DNA from: Agrobacterium genomosp. 13 str. CFBP 6927
GTDB taxonomy: Bacteria; Pseudomonadota; Alphaproteobacteria; Rhizobiales; Rhizobiaceae
Length of the DNA: 62,329 nucleotides
NCBI GenBank assembly: GCA_900012615.1
Contig: LT009756.1
Location: forward strand, 633,288 to 695,616
Reading direction: 5' to 3'
In this document: positions 27,164 to 35,152 of the stretch, one piece after another
Numbering within the stretch: the stretch's first letter is position 1
Layout of the letters: each line of letters opens with the position of its first letter
Notes under the pieces: generated by a model
Seen by the model: the letters and a program-made list of their open reading frames with translations, nothing else
Databases searched by the model: none
Told to the model about the DNA's origin: nothing
Program-made: the position numbers and the translations under genes

Positions 27164-27188
27164 GGAACAGGCTTAATCCGTCACCGTT
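27164..27188 (+). promoter_or_regulatory. Possible second, EcfG-type promoter of the atp operon
   Basis: GGAAC (27164-27168), 16-bp spacer, CGTT (27185-27188): exact consensus of the rhizobial general-stress sigma factor EcfG. About one exact match is expected by chance in a window of this size, so this may be coincidental; the position 58 nt before atpI is suitable. Confidence 0.3.
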
Positions 27189-27245
27189 TACAACTCCAAA
27201 GGGTTCTGGCATGGCTGGAACGGAGAAAATGGGTGGGATTTTAAG

Positions 27246-27611
27246 ATGACTGGCAACCGTGACGATAGTCTGGACGAGCGCCGCAAGCGCCTTGCCGAAG
27301 AGCTGGCAAAGGTGAAGGCGGAGGATGAGGCGGAAGTGAGGGCGGAGACCAACGCTGCGGAAACCCGGAAGGGTTTTGCGATGGCGGTGAAGCTCTCATC
27401 GGAGTTCATTTCGGCCATCGTGGTCGGCGCTATGCTGGGTTATCTTCTGGACTATTTTGCCGGCACGACGCCGTGGGGGATGATTGTTCTTCTTCTTCTC
27501 GGTTTCTGCGCAGGCGTATTGAATGTGTTGCGCTCGACCGGCGCGGTGGCCAAGCCGCCGCTGCTGGAAAAGGCGGACAGACGAGACGAGGGTGGAAAAG
27601 GCGGCGTTTAA
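27246..27611 (+). CDS. atpI: ATP synthase protein I (AtpI)
   Basis: 121 residues. A strongly charged N-terminal helix (DERRKRLAEELAKVKAEDEAEVRAE) is followed by two membrane segments (~50-72 and ~77-97: FISAIVVGAMLGYLLDYFAG, WGMIVLLLLGFCAGVLNVLR) and a charged tail. AtpI is a chaperone-like factor for c-ring assembly and/or Mg2+ supply. It is first in the F0 operon, 61 nt before atpB. Start ATG 27246 is the only good one; a purine-rich GGTGGGATTTTAAG precedes it. Confidence 0.92.
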   Translation: MTGNRDDSLDERRKRLAEELAKVKAEDEAEVRAETNAAETRKGFAMAVKLSSEFISAIVVGAMLGYLLDYFAGTTPWGMIVLLLLGFCAGVLNVLRSTGAVAKPPLLEKADRRDEGGKGGV

Positions 27612-27672
27612 GCTGTTTTTTCTTGCAGTTGAGATGCCGCGCAGTCGCGGCGACAGGTAAAGAGGGCAGCCG

Positions 27673-28422
27673 GTGGCAAACGATCCGACCCATCAGTTCT
27701 TGGTGCAGCCGATCATTCCGATCGAAATTGGCGGCGTCGATTTTTCCTTCACCAATGCGTCGCTTTTCATGGTTGCGACCGTGGCTGCAGCGTCCGGTTT
27801 CCTTTATTTCGCAACGTCGAACCGCGGTCTGATCCCGACCCGCATGCAGTCCGTTGCTGAAATGTCCTATGAATTCATCGCCTCCATGCTGCGCGAAGGC
27901 GCCGGCAAGAAGGGCATGGTATTCTTCCCCTTCGTCTTTTCGCTGTTCATGTTCGTGCTGACGGCGAACCTTCTCGGCATGTTCCCGTATTTCTTCACGG
28001 TCACCAGCCAGATCATCGTCACCTTCGCGCTCGCCTGCCTCGTCATCGGTACGGTCGTCGTTTACGGTTTCTACAAGCACGGCCTGCATTTCTTCGGCAT
28101 CTTCGCCCCTTCGGGCGTACCGAAGGCGCTTTTGCCGCTTGTCGCGTCAATTGAAATGATTTCGTTCCTGTCGCGTCCGATCAGCCTTTCCGTTCGTCTC
28201 TTTGCGAACATGCTGGCCGGCCACATCACGCTCAAGGTTTTCGCAGGCTTCGTCGCCTCCATGGGCGCGCTCGGCGCGCTCGGCATCGGCGGCGCCGTGC
28301 TGCCTCTCATCATGACGGTCGCCATGACCGCTCTCGAATTTCTCGTTGCCTTCCTGCAGGCTTATGTCTTCGCGGTACTCACTTGCATGTACCTGAACGA
28401 CGCCGTGCATGGTGGTCACTGA
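27673..28422 (+). CDS. atpB: ATP synthase F0 subunit a
   Basis: 249 residues, GTG start with AGAGGGCAG upstream. Five or six membrane helices. The proton-path Arg lies near residue 175 in [12 protein letters not shown], the invariant subunit-a motif, with a Glu/Gln-containing last helix ([22 protein letters not shown]). Subunit a forms the half-channels that load the c-ring. It is in the order atpI-atpB-atpE-b'-b, typical of Rhizobiaceae, whose F1 genes are elsewhere. Confidence 0.97.
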   Translation: MANDPTHQFLVQPIIPIEIGGVDFSFTNASLFMVATVAAASGFLYFATSNRGLIPTRMQSVAEMSYEFIASMLREGAGKKGMVFFPFVFSLFMFVLTANLLGMFPYFFTVTSQIIVTFALACLVIGTVVVYGFYKHGLHFFGIFAPSGVPKALLPLVASIEMISFLSRPISLSVRLFANMLAGHITLKVFAGFVASMGALGALGIGGAVLPLIMTVAMTALEFLVAFLQAYVFAVLTCMYLNDAVHGGH

Positions 28423-28494
28423 GAAGTATAGTCGCTGACCCCGGAAACGGGTGTCAAAAACAGCCGCAACAACCAATATCTCAAGGAGTCTCAC

Positions 28495-28722
28495 ATGGAA
28501 GCGGAAGCAGCAAAGTACATCGGCGCAGGTCTCGCATGCCTCGGCATGGCTGGTACGTCCCTCGCACTCGGCCGTATCTTCGGTGATTACCTGTCCGGCG
28601 CACTGCGCAACCCCTCTGCTGCCGACAGCCAGTTCGGCCGTCTGGTATTCGGCTTCGCCGTTACGGAAGCTCTGGGCATCTTCTCGCTGCTCGTTGCTCT
28701 CCTTCTCCTGTTCGCTGTCTGA
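28495..28722 (+). CDS. atpE: ATP synthase F0 subunit c
   Basis: 75 residues, two membrane helices joined by the polar loop RNPSAADSQFGRL. The H+-carrying carboxylate is Glu58 (FAVTEALGIFSLL), and the Gly/Ala-rich first helix (AKYIGAGLACLGMAG) is as usual for ring packing. CAAGGAGTCTCAC precedes the ATG, a strong ribosome site suited to the high stoichiometry of this subunit. Confidence 0.97.
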   Translation: MEAEAAKYIGAGLACLGMAGTSLALGRIFGDYLSGALRNPSAADSQFGRLVFGFAVTEALGIFSLLVALLLLFAV

Positions 28723-28801
28723 TAACGGCATCAGGTCTGGATCACGGCTCGCAAATGGCGTGCCGTGATCCTTCGCATTTGCAGTCCCCCTGGAGGTGAG
28801 C

Positions 28802-29443
28802 ATGTTCGTGACCGAGGCTTATGCCCAGTCAGCACCGACCGTAGGTGAAACGCATACGGAAACTCCGGCTGTCGGCCAGCCGCAACCGGAAGCCACGCAC
28901 ACGGAAACCGGTGTAGCGCACGGCGCTGAACACGGTGCTTCCGGCGTTTTCCCGCCGTTCGACCAGTCTACTTATGCATCGCAGGTCCTGTGGCTGGCGA
29001 TCACGTTCGGCCTTTTCTACCTGCTCATGCAGAAGGTCATCGTTCCGCGCGTCGGCGGCATTCTCGAAAACCGTCACGGACGCATCGCACAGGATCTCGA
29101 CGAAGCGGCACGGTTGAAAACCGAAGCTGACGCTGCCGTCGAAACCTATGAAAAAGAACTCGCGGCAGCCCGCGCCAAGGCAAGCTCGATCGGCTCCGCG
29201 GCACGTGACGCCGCCAAGGCCAAGGCCGATGCCGACCGCGCCGCCATCGAGGCCGGACTTGCTGAAAAGCTCGCCACCGCCGAAAAGCGCATTGCCGGTA
29301 TCAAGGAACAGGCTTTCGCCGATGTCGGCGCCATCGCCGAGGAAACCGCGACCGCGATCGTCGACCAGCTGGTTGGCGCCAAGGTCAAGGACACCGACGT
29401 CAAGGCCGCCATCGCTGCCGCTTCTAACGTGAAGGGAGCCTGA
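28802..29443 (+). CDS. ATP synthase F0 subunit b'
   Basis: 213 residues, starting at ATG 28802 (GGAGG 5 nt upstream). An N-terminal ~55-residue periplasmic-side extension is rich in Thr/His/Glu and contains the pentapeptide THTET twice (residues 18-22 and 32-36). One membrane helix follows ([20 protein letters not shown]), then a long Ala/Glu/Lys coiled coil (~85-200) of the peripheral stalk. The b/b' pair is the arrangement of alphaproteobacteria and photosynthetic organisms. The next gene, encoding b, starts 1 nt after the stop. Confidence 0.95.
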   Translation: MFVTEAYAQSAPTVGETHTETPAVGQPQPEATHTETGVAHGAEHGASGVFPPFDQSTYASQVLWLAITFGLFYLLMQKVIVPRVGGILENRHGRIAQDLDEAARLKTEADAAVETYEKELAAARAKASSIGSAARDAAKAKADADRAAIEAGLAEKLATAEKRIAGIKEQAFADVGAIAEETATAIVDQLVGAKVKDTDVKAAIAAASNVKGA

Positions 29444-29444
29444 C

Positions 29445-29930
29445 ATGGCATTTGATGCATCATTTTTCGCTCTCGTCGGTCTCGTCCTTTTCTTCGTCCT
29501 GATCGCCTATCTCAAGGTTCCGGGCATGCTCTCCAGGTCTCTGGACGAGCGCGCGCAGAACATCCAGGACGAGCTGGCCGAAGCCAAGCGCCTGCGTGAA
29601 GAGGCGCAGCACCTGCTGGCCGAATATCAGCGCAAGCGTAAGGAAGCCGAAGCGGAAGCCGCCGGCATCGTTGCCGCCGCTGAACGCGAGGCCGCTGCGC
29701 TCACCGAAGAAGCCAAGCAGAAGACGGAAGAATTCGTCGCCCGCCGCACGGCCCTTTCGGAACAGAAGATCAAGCAGGCCGAGGAAGACGCCATCGGCGC
29801 AGTCCGCGCCGCCGCTGTGGATATCGCCATTGCCGCTTCCGAGAAGCTCATTGCCGAAAAGACGACAGCCGCCGCAAAGGCCAAGCTTTTCACCGCCACG
29901 ATCGGCGACGTGAAGTCGAAGCTGAACTGA
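29445..29930 (+). CDS. atpF: ATP synthase F0 subunit b
   Basis: 161 residues, one N-terminal membrane helix (FFALVGLVLFFVLIAYLKV) and a long charged coiled coil with right-handed Ala-rich repeats (AKRLREEAQHLLAEYQRKRKEAEAEAAG). It forms the peripheral stalk with b'. It starts one nucleotide after the b' stop and ends 20 nt before a clear terminator, closing the operon. Confidence 0.96.
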   Translation: MAFDASFFALVGLVLFFVLIAYLKVPGMLSRSLDERAQNIQDELAEAKRLREEAQHLLAEYQRKRKEAEAEAAGIVAAAEREAAALTEEAKQKTEEFVARRTALSEQKIKQAEEDAIGAVRAAAVDIAIAASEKLIAEKTTAAAKAKLFTATIGDVKSKLN

Positions 29931-29950
29931 GATTTATCTCGGATTGTTTC

Positions 29951-29986
29951 AAAACCCCTCCGGCGCGAGCCGTGAGGGGTTTTTTT
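29951..29986 (+). terminator. Rho-independent terminator of the atp operon
   Basis: Perfect 10-bp stem AAAACCCCTC (29951-29960) / GAGGGGTTTT (29974-29983) with a 13-nt loop, running into TTTTTTT. It lies directly after atpF. Confidence 0.92.
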
Positions 29987-30275
29987 GTTTAGACTTTAGA
30001 GGCCAGTTTAGGATGCGTCGCCAGGGCAATCATTGGCAGCTCCTTTTGCGCTCCCAATACGTACATCCAGTTACACCTCCACTTTGACCCCTCATTTCAG
30101 TCGCTGCCTAGTACTTAAAATGCTTGGAGCACAGTTGTTATGCTACCGTTGATATACGTGATCGGAAGGAAGCGAGCTGTGGGGCCTATTAATCTACTCG
30201 CGAACGTGACAAAAATTGCAATCTTCCGGCTATTTCAGTAAGCAGACTGAAATCTGAAATTGCATAGAGTTCCTC
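29987..30275. other. A/T-rich intergenic region before the 533-aa orphan
   Basis: 289 bp with base composition unlike the flanking core genes; stop codons in all frames, no gene, no repeat boundary or transposase trace recognised. A TTGACC at 30084-30089 has no -10 at proper distance. It probably entered together with the orphan gene downstream. Confidence 0.4.
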
Positions 30276-31877
30276 ATGCTTAGCTTCTTCAAGAAAAATA
30301 TCTGGCCTCCTAACAAAAAGAACCCACCTTGGGGAAGCGCTGCGTCTATCTATGCCCATATCGCTACACATATTGATCCGGAGAAACCGACAGGCTTGTC
30401 GGAAGAGGGTTATCGGCTTCCCGATGAGCCCGCTGGTAATCCGAATGAAATTTCATTCGCACCGGGTGTCATGGACGGGGTGATGAGCCATCATGGCGCT
30501 TCCAAACCGGAAAGCCAGATTGTCTCAGAACTATATGCGGCCTTGAAGTTAGCTACTGAAAATGCGTCAGAAAGTAACATAAGAGCCTTGTATTTACTGA
30601 TCAAGGACGGCTCGGCCCTTAGCGTCATCGATCCACTTATCGAGAAAATGCGGCTTGAAAGGGCTTTGGACGCTGGCCGGCTGTACGAGATCGCGCATTG
30701 GTTCACGACGCACGCCGCTCACAGAGAGCCAGTGAAGTTCTCAATGGCATTGCTGGGCCTGTTAAGGGGCAGCGATGAAACGGTTACTTTTCTGACTCTT
30801 GGTCGGCACGACGAGTTTACACTTTATGCGGCAGCAGCAATCTCTGGTAACGATAGCTACGGCGAAATAGTACTGTGGAAATTGGCCGAGGCCGTTGAAG
30901 GATGGGGACGAATTCACGCAGTCGAACGGCTTGTCGGTACAGTTGATCCCGAGATCAAGGGTTGGCTAATTCGTGAAGGCTATAAGAACGCAGTAATGTA
31001 TGAATATCTGGCTTGTATTTGTGCCAGAGCGGGTGACCTTCACATTGCACTTCAGGCGGCGCGAATAGATGACGACTTGCTCAATTCAGCCTGCGAAATC
31101 GTCGATACCCTGATACTCGGTGACGATGGGCCGGCTGAGGGATTCTCTGACTACGAACACGGTTGCGCGGTCGTTGGTGCACTGTTGGAGCATGGAAAAG
31201 AAAGATTTGATTCCGTTTCACACTATTCTTTCATTTCTCGGCTTCGAGACAGGCTCGATGAGCATTATTCCGGTGAACGGAAACTGCAGCACGATTGGTC
31301 CGCCGACGCGGTCGACCACGTATCCAGAAGTGTCTCTGACCTGCTCGCAAAAGATCATTGGAAGCCCGCGATATGCGGTGCTTTGGACGTCGGTGACAGG
31401 CAAGAATTCTGGAACGCAAGCAGGGTAAGCCAGAAATTTGGCATCGATCCATGGCCTTACTTCTATGCTCGCACGGAAGCGGGTGAGGAATATTGGTGGG
31501 ATCTGATGCGTAGCTCCGATGTAGATCGTATTGATCAAGTGCTCAAGCTTGGCTTGAAATGCATTCCTCTCGGTGAAATTGCGAAAGGCCCGGGCACCGA
31601 AATGGGCCTCGGCCCAGGATACTCAGCGCATGCCGCTTTAGATTTCATTTTACAGGATCTTGGAAAATTTCCCGGAAAAGGTTGGGCCTTCATTTCTGCC
31701 GGCTTGCAAAGCCCAGTGGTAAGAAACCGTAACATGTCAATTCGGGCTCTATCCAGTTGGGATCGAAAACAATGGCCCCATGAAGCACTTGTTGCATTAA
31801 GGCGGCTGAAGGAACTTGAGACGGATGATGACATAAGACAGCGGATCGAAGATCTGTTAGCGGCAAAAGAGATTTAA
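30276..31877 (+). CDS. Unrecognised 533-aa helical-repeat-like protein
   Basis: I do not recognise a named family. It is soluble, without signal peptide or membrane span, and has a basic Trp/Pro N terminus (FFKKNIWPPNKKNPPWGS). From ~residue 80 on it is a succession of amphipathic helices 12-20 residues long (ALYLLIKDGSALSVIDPLIEKM, KFSMALLGLLRG, EIVLWKLAEAVEGWGRIHAVERLVG, HEALVALRRLKELETDDDIRQRIEDLL), the pattern of HEAT-like alpha-solenoids. The bases are A/T-richer than the atp operon and rnhB between which it lies. Such isolated solenoids are often immunity or regulatory proteins, but nothing adjacent supports that. No strong ribosome site; ATG 30276 starts the frame. Confidence 0.75.
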   Translation: MLSFFKKNIWPPNKKNPPWGSAASIYAHIATHIDPEKPTGLSEEGYRLPDEPAGNPNEISFAPGVMDGVMSHHGASKPESQIVSELYAALKLATENASESNIRALYLLIKDGSALSVIDPLIEKMRLERALDAGRLYEIAHWFTTHAAHREPVKFSMALLGLLRGSDETVTFLTLGRHDEFTLYAAAAISGNDSYGEIVLWKLAEAVEGWGRIHAVERLVGTVDPEIKGWLIREGYKNAVMYEYLACICARAGDLHIALQAARIDDDLLNSACEIVDTLILGDDGPAEGFSDYEHGCAVVGALLEHGKERFDSVSHYSFISRLRDRLDEHYSGERKLQHDWSADAVDHVSRSVSDLLAKDHWKPAICGALDVGDRQEFWNASRVSQKFGIDPWPYFYARTEAGEEYWWDLMRSSDVDRIDQVLKLGLKCIPLGEIAKGPGTEMGLGPGYSAHAALDFILQDLGKFPGKGWAFISAGLQSPVVRNRNMSIRALSSWDRKQWPHEALVALRRLKELETDDDIRQRIEDLLAAKEI

Positions 31878-32100
31878 TAGACCGCAGACGGGACCATTAA
31901 AAAAACCTGTTTCATACCTGAGAGGAAATTTGCAGAACCGAACCTCTTAGTCGAGGTAATCATAGCCAGTCGAAGGCAATGGGCCGGAAGTGGTTGTTGC
32001 GGTGAATGACGACCAGTTCTTCTTCGGTGCTTAAAACCGGACCGCCGAACAGCGATCTAATAACGGAGGTTATAGCTTGACCTCAAATTCCCAGTCCGAA
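31878..32100. other. Intergenic region with possible gene remnant
   Basis: 223 bp between convergent genes. On the minus strand, 32082-31960 is an open stretch of 40 codons ending in TGA but without start codon; its end reads ELVVIHRNNHFRPIAFDWL, which looks protein-like. It could be the 3' end of a gene lost when the orphan gene was acquired, or chance. Confidence 0.25.
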
Positions 32101-32754
32101 TCAATCCCGCTTCAGCGGCCGAAAGCTCATCCGGTGCAGCGGGCAAGGCCCGTGGCTTTCGATGGCGCGCAGATGGGCCGGCGTGCCGTAACCGGCATGG
32201 CCTTCAAAGCCGTAGGATGTGTGCACCACACCGGCGCGTTCCATCATCCGGTCGCGGGTCACCTTGGCGATGATCGAGGCGGCGGCGATGGAGAGGGAGC
32301 GGGAATCGCCCTTGATGACGGCTTTGGCTTCGCAGGTAATACCGGGCGGGCGGTCGCGGCCGTCGGCCAGCACGAGGGCAGGGGAGATTTCGAGACCGAG
32401 CACGGCGCGGCGCATGGCGTCGAGGCTGGCGCGCAGGATATTCATGCTGTCGATCAGGCCGGGACCGGAAGAGGCGACGGATACGATCGAGGTTTCCATG
32501 ATCTGCACGAACAGGCTTTCCCGCTTCTGCTTCGTCAGTTTCTTTGAATCGTCCATCCCCTTGGGAATATTGTCCGGATCGAGAATGACAGCTGCCGCAA
32601 CCACCGGTCCAGCCAGAGGTCCCCGGCCTGCCTCATCCGTGCCGGCCACGGGCCACAGGCCCTTCTTTTTCGCCTCCAGTTCGAAGGAAAAATCCGGGCC
32701 GGTATCGGCAAGATCAAAAAGAGCAGGAGAATCGGGTGTGGCCGTGCGTTTCAT
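32101..32754 (-). CDS. rnhB: Ribonuclease HII
   Basis: 217 residues. Catalytic motifs: [21 protein letters not shown] (Asp and Glu), [33 protein letters not shown] (third Asp) and [17 protein letters not shown] with GYGTPAH. It removes misincorporated ribonucleotides and RNA primers from DNA-RNA hybrids. ATG 32754 is the usual start; the in-frame extension up to 33015 is Arg/Pro-rich and rejected. The radical SAM gene lies upstream on the same strand but 333 bp away. Confidence 0.95.
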   Translation of the reverse strand: MKRTATPDSPALFDLADTGPDFSFELEAKKKGLWPVAGTDEAGRGPLAGPVVAAAVILDPDNIPKGMDDSKKLTKQKRESLFVQIMETSIVSVASSGPGLIDSMNILRASLDAMRRAVLGLEISPALVLADGRDRPPGITCEAKAVIKGDSRSLSIAAASIIAKVTRDRMMERAGVVHTSYGFEGHAGYGTPAHLRAIESHGPCPLHRMSFRPLKRD

Positions 32755-33087
32755 GCGGCGAAACTGGCACACACACCCGATCTCCTGCAAGCCCCCGGAG
32801 CGGGCGATGACAGGCACGGTGAGCCGGGGTCGAGGGGCGTGGCTCACCGTGCCCCGACGGTCATCATGACCTTTGATCCTCCAACGGGGCGGCGGAGGAA
32901 AAACGATCGCACGCGAGGCGGCGGTTCCGGGGGCGATGTCCGGCGGGCCAGGGAAAACCCGCAGGGCATTTCGTGGGAGTGTGGCTGCCAAAAAGAGGCC
33001 GCCGCTCCTTGTCATGTTCTGCCTGATATCGTCACACGCTCCATGTGGTGCTTCGATCAGGCGGGGTCTGTTTTCAGCAACGGTCTT
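32755..33087. other. Intergenic region rnhB / radical SAM gene
   Basis: 333 bp between two minus-strand genes, unusually long for this dense window. It contains a perfect 13-bp inverted repeat (see 32813-32853) and otherwise no gene I can support; short frames on both strands here have no ribosome sites. Confidence 0.4.
32813..32853. repeat. Perfect 13-bp inverted repeat
   Basis: GGCACGGTGAGCC (32813-32825) and GGCTCACCGTGCC (32841-32853) around a G-rich 15-nt loop, 59 bp upstream of rnhB. No T-tract on either side, so it is more likely a regulatory or repeat element, or a stem-loop in the rnhB leader, than an intrinsic terminator. Confidence 0.6.
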
Positions 33088-34245
33088 TCAAAGCAGCGAC
33101 AATTGCACGCCGGCTCCGCCCGGCGGGACGAAGAGATCGTCACGCAGATGAATGCCGCGGCGGATGAGGCCGAGCCGTTTGGTCGCCATCTCGAAACGCC
33201 TGCCGATCTGCCAGGCATAGGGGCCGGCACCCTTCATGCGTTTTCCAAATTCCGCATCGTAATCCTTACCGTCGCGCATGGAGCGCACCAGCGACATGAC
33301 ATGGCGATAACGGTCCGGATAGTTGCGCAGCAGCCAGTCACGGAACAGCGGGCTCACCTCCAGCGGCAGGCGCAAGAGCACATAGGACGCTTCGGTGGCG
33401 CCAGCGGCCTTGCCGGCCTCGAGAATACGCTCAATCTCATGATCGTTAAGTGCCGGAATGACGGGCGCCATCATGACAGCCACGGGAATGCCCGCCTCGG
33501 TCAGCGCCTTGACGGCTTCGAGCCGCTTCTCCGGCGTGGCGGCGCGCGGCTCCATGTTGCGTGAGAGCTTCCGGTCCAGCGTGGTGACGGAAATGCCGAC
33601 CTTGGCAAGCCCCTTTCTGGCCATGGGCGCCAGAATGTCGATATCCCGCTTGATCAGCGCCGATTTGGTGACGATGGCGACGGGATGCTCGGCCTTGGCC
33701 AGCACTTCCAGTATTTGCCGCATGATGCGCCATTCGCGCTCGATCGGCTGATAGGGATCGGTATTGGTGCCGATGGCGATCACCCGCGGCTTGTAGCCCG
33801 GCTTGGCCAGTTCCCGTTCCAGGAGTTTCGCCGCATCCGGCTTGGCGAAGAGCTTCGATTCGAAATCCAGCCCGGCCGAAAGCCCCATATAGCTGTGCGT
33901 GGGGCGGGCGAAACAATAGATGCAGCCATGTTCGCAGCCGCGATAGGGATTGATGGAACGGTCGAATGGGATATCGGGGGATTCATTGCGGGTGATGATG
34001 CTGCGCGGCTTTTCCACCTGCACTTCGGTACGGAATTCCGGCATGTCCTCCAGCGTCTGCCAGCCATCGTCGAAAACCTCGCGCTGCAAGGCTTCGAAGC
34101 GCCCGTCGGGATTAAGTCCCGCACCACGGCCGCGACGACGGTCTATCTCGATCCGCAGGCCCGATGCATCGGCCAGCGCATTGGCAATGTCAGGCGTATG
34201 GCGCGGCTGAAAGGCAGCCTGCCCCGAAAGAGTATGGTCTCTCAT
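33088..34245 (-). CDS. PA0069-family radical SAM protein (SplB-like)
   Basis: 385 residues. The cluster-binding motif is NPYRGCEHGCIYCFARPTH (CxxxCxxC) near residue 110, followed by AIGTNTDPYQPIER and ISVTTLDRKLSRNMEPRAATPEKRLEAV, typical of the PA0069/Rv2578c group. A 4Fe-4S cluster and S-adenosylmethionine generate a radical; the substrate is unknown. Distant similarity to spore photoproduct lyase suggests DNA repair. ATG 34245 has GGAG 7 nt upstream. An exact LexA-type box lies 118 bp upstream of the start. Confidence 0.9.
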   Translation of the reverse strand: MRDHTLSGQAAFQPRHTPDIANALADASGLRIEIDRRRGRGAGLNPDGRFEALQREVFDDGWQTLEDMPEFRTEVQVEKPRSIITRNESPDIPFDRSINPYRGCEHGCIYCFARPTHSYMGLSAGLDFESKLFAKPDAAKLLERELAKPGYKPRVIAIGTNTDPYQPIEREWRIMRQILEVLAKAEHPVAIVTKSALIKRDIDILAPMARKGLAKVGISVTTLDRKLSRNMEPRAATPEKRLEAVKALTEAGIPVAVMMAPVIPALNDHEIERILEAGKAAGATEASYVLLRLPLEVSPLFRDWLLRNYPDRYRHVMSLVRSMRDGKDYDAEFGKRMKGAGPYAWQIGRRFEMATKRLGLIRRGIHLRDDLFVPPGGAGVQLSLL

Positions 34246-34362
34246 CTGGATGCTCCGAGGTCGCGGCACGCCCCTGAAGGCAGGCCCAACGCCCTAAACC
34301 GTTTCCGTCCGAGCAGGATTTCATCACCTCCTCGAATGATTAAATTCCTAACGCAGAAATGA

Positions 34363-34377
34363 GAACAATACAAGAAC
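34363..34377. promoter_or_regulatory. LexA (SOS) box, alphaproteobacterial type
   Basis: GAACAATACAAGAAC matches GAAC-N7-GAAC exactly, the LexA site of alphaproteobacteria. It lies in the gap between the radical SAM gene (-) and the small glycosyltransferase gene (+). Confidence 0.5.
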
Positions 34378-34488
34378 AAAAATGAAAATTGGCGTCGCTT
34401 GCCGTTGGTGGCCGCGATAAACCATACCGGATTTTTCTCGCGGCGAGCGGAGTGGCAATTTATTGTGCGATGCGTTAGAGCTATGCAT

Positions 34489-35007
34489 ATGTTGACAGTC
34501 ATAATGGAATGCCGGGATCAGGAACCGGAGCTGGCGCACACGCTGTCTGCGCTCGTAACCGGGGCCGTGGAAGGGCTTGTAAGCGATGTTGTGATCCTCG
34601 ATCACGGTTCGCGCGATGGATCGTCGCGCGTCGCCGATGCCGCTGGCTGCCGTTTTTATGTGCAATGGGACATTGCAGACGTCATGCAGTCCGCGCGCGG
34701 ACAATGGATCCTGCTGGTGGAGCCGGGCGCACGCCCGCAGAGCGGCTGGATCGAGGAAATACTGGAATATGTGACGGTGTGCGCGGAGCCAGCCCGGTTT
34801 TCCCCGTCCCGTTATCACAAGCGTCCGTTTTTCAGCCGAATCATCCGCCGTCAGCCGCCATTGGAATATGGCTACCTGATGCCGAAGAAACATGCTGTCG
34901 CGATCGCAAAACCCGGCATGGACCTGACACAGTTCATCCAGGCGCAAAAGTCGCGTCGCCTGAATGCGGAGCTGGTTCCAGCCTGGACGGCGCGACCTGC
35001 GGGCTAA
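34489..35007 (+). CDS. Small glycosyltransferase-like protein (GT-A fold)
   Basis: 172 residues. The N terminus MLTVIMECRDQEPELAHTL followed by SDVVILDHGSRDGSSRVADAAGC is the nucleotide-sugar-binding half of a GT2-like Rossmann domain, with DHGSRDGS in place of D-G-S-x-D. It has ARGQWILLVEPGARPQSGWI where a DxD would be expected (EPG), so the metal-binding acids are not obvious. It is much shorter than full GT2 enzymes (~250-350), so it may be a minimal or non-catalytic version. It is conserved in shape among rhizobia, from memory. ATG 34489 or 34483. Confidence 0.75.
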   Translation: MLTVIMECRDQEPELAHTLSALVTGAVEGLVSDVVILDHGSRDGSSRVADAAGCRFYVQWDIADVMQSARGQWILLVEPGARPQSGWIEEILEYVTVCAEPARFSPSRYHKRPFFSRIIRRQPPLEYGYLMPKKHAVAIAKPGMDLTQFIQAQKSRRLNAELVPAWTARPAG

Positions 35008-35152
35008 CCTGCCACGCCTGAGACAATCAAGTGAAAGACCGAACGCGACTGCGATGTCAGCAAGCCGCTGAACTGCATGGCGAAGAAAGAATATCGACTC
35101 GACTTTTACGGGAATAAATGCAACCTATAAATGTCTTTTAGGGGAGGGTTGC

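Noticed and set aside
30084..30117. TTGACC followed by TACTTA as a promoter
   Set aside because: The spacer would be 22 bp, outside the normal range.
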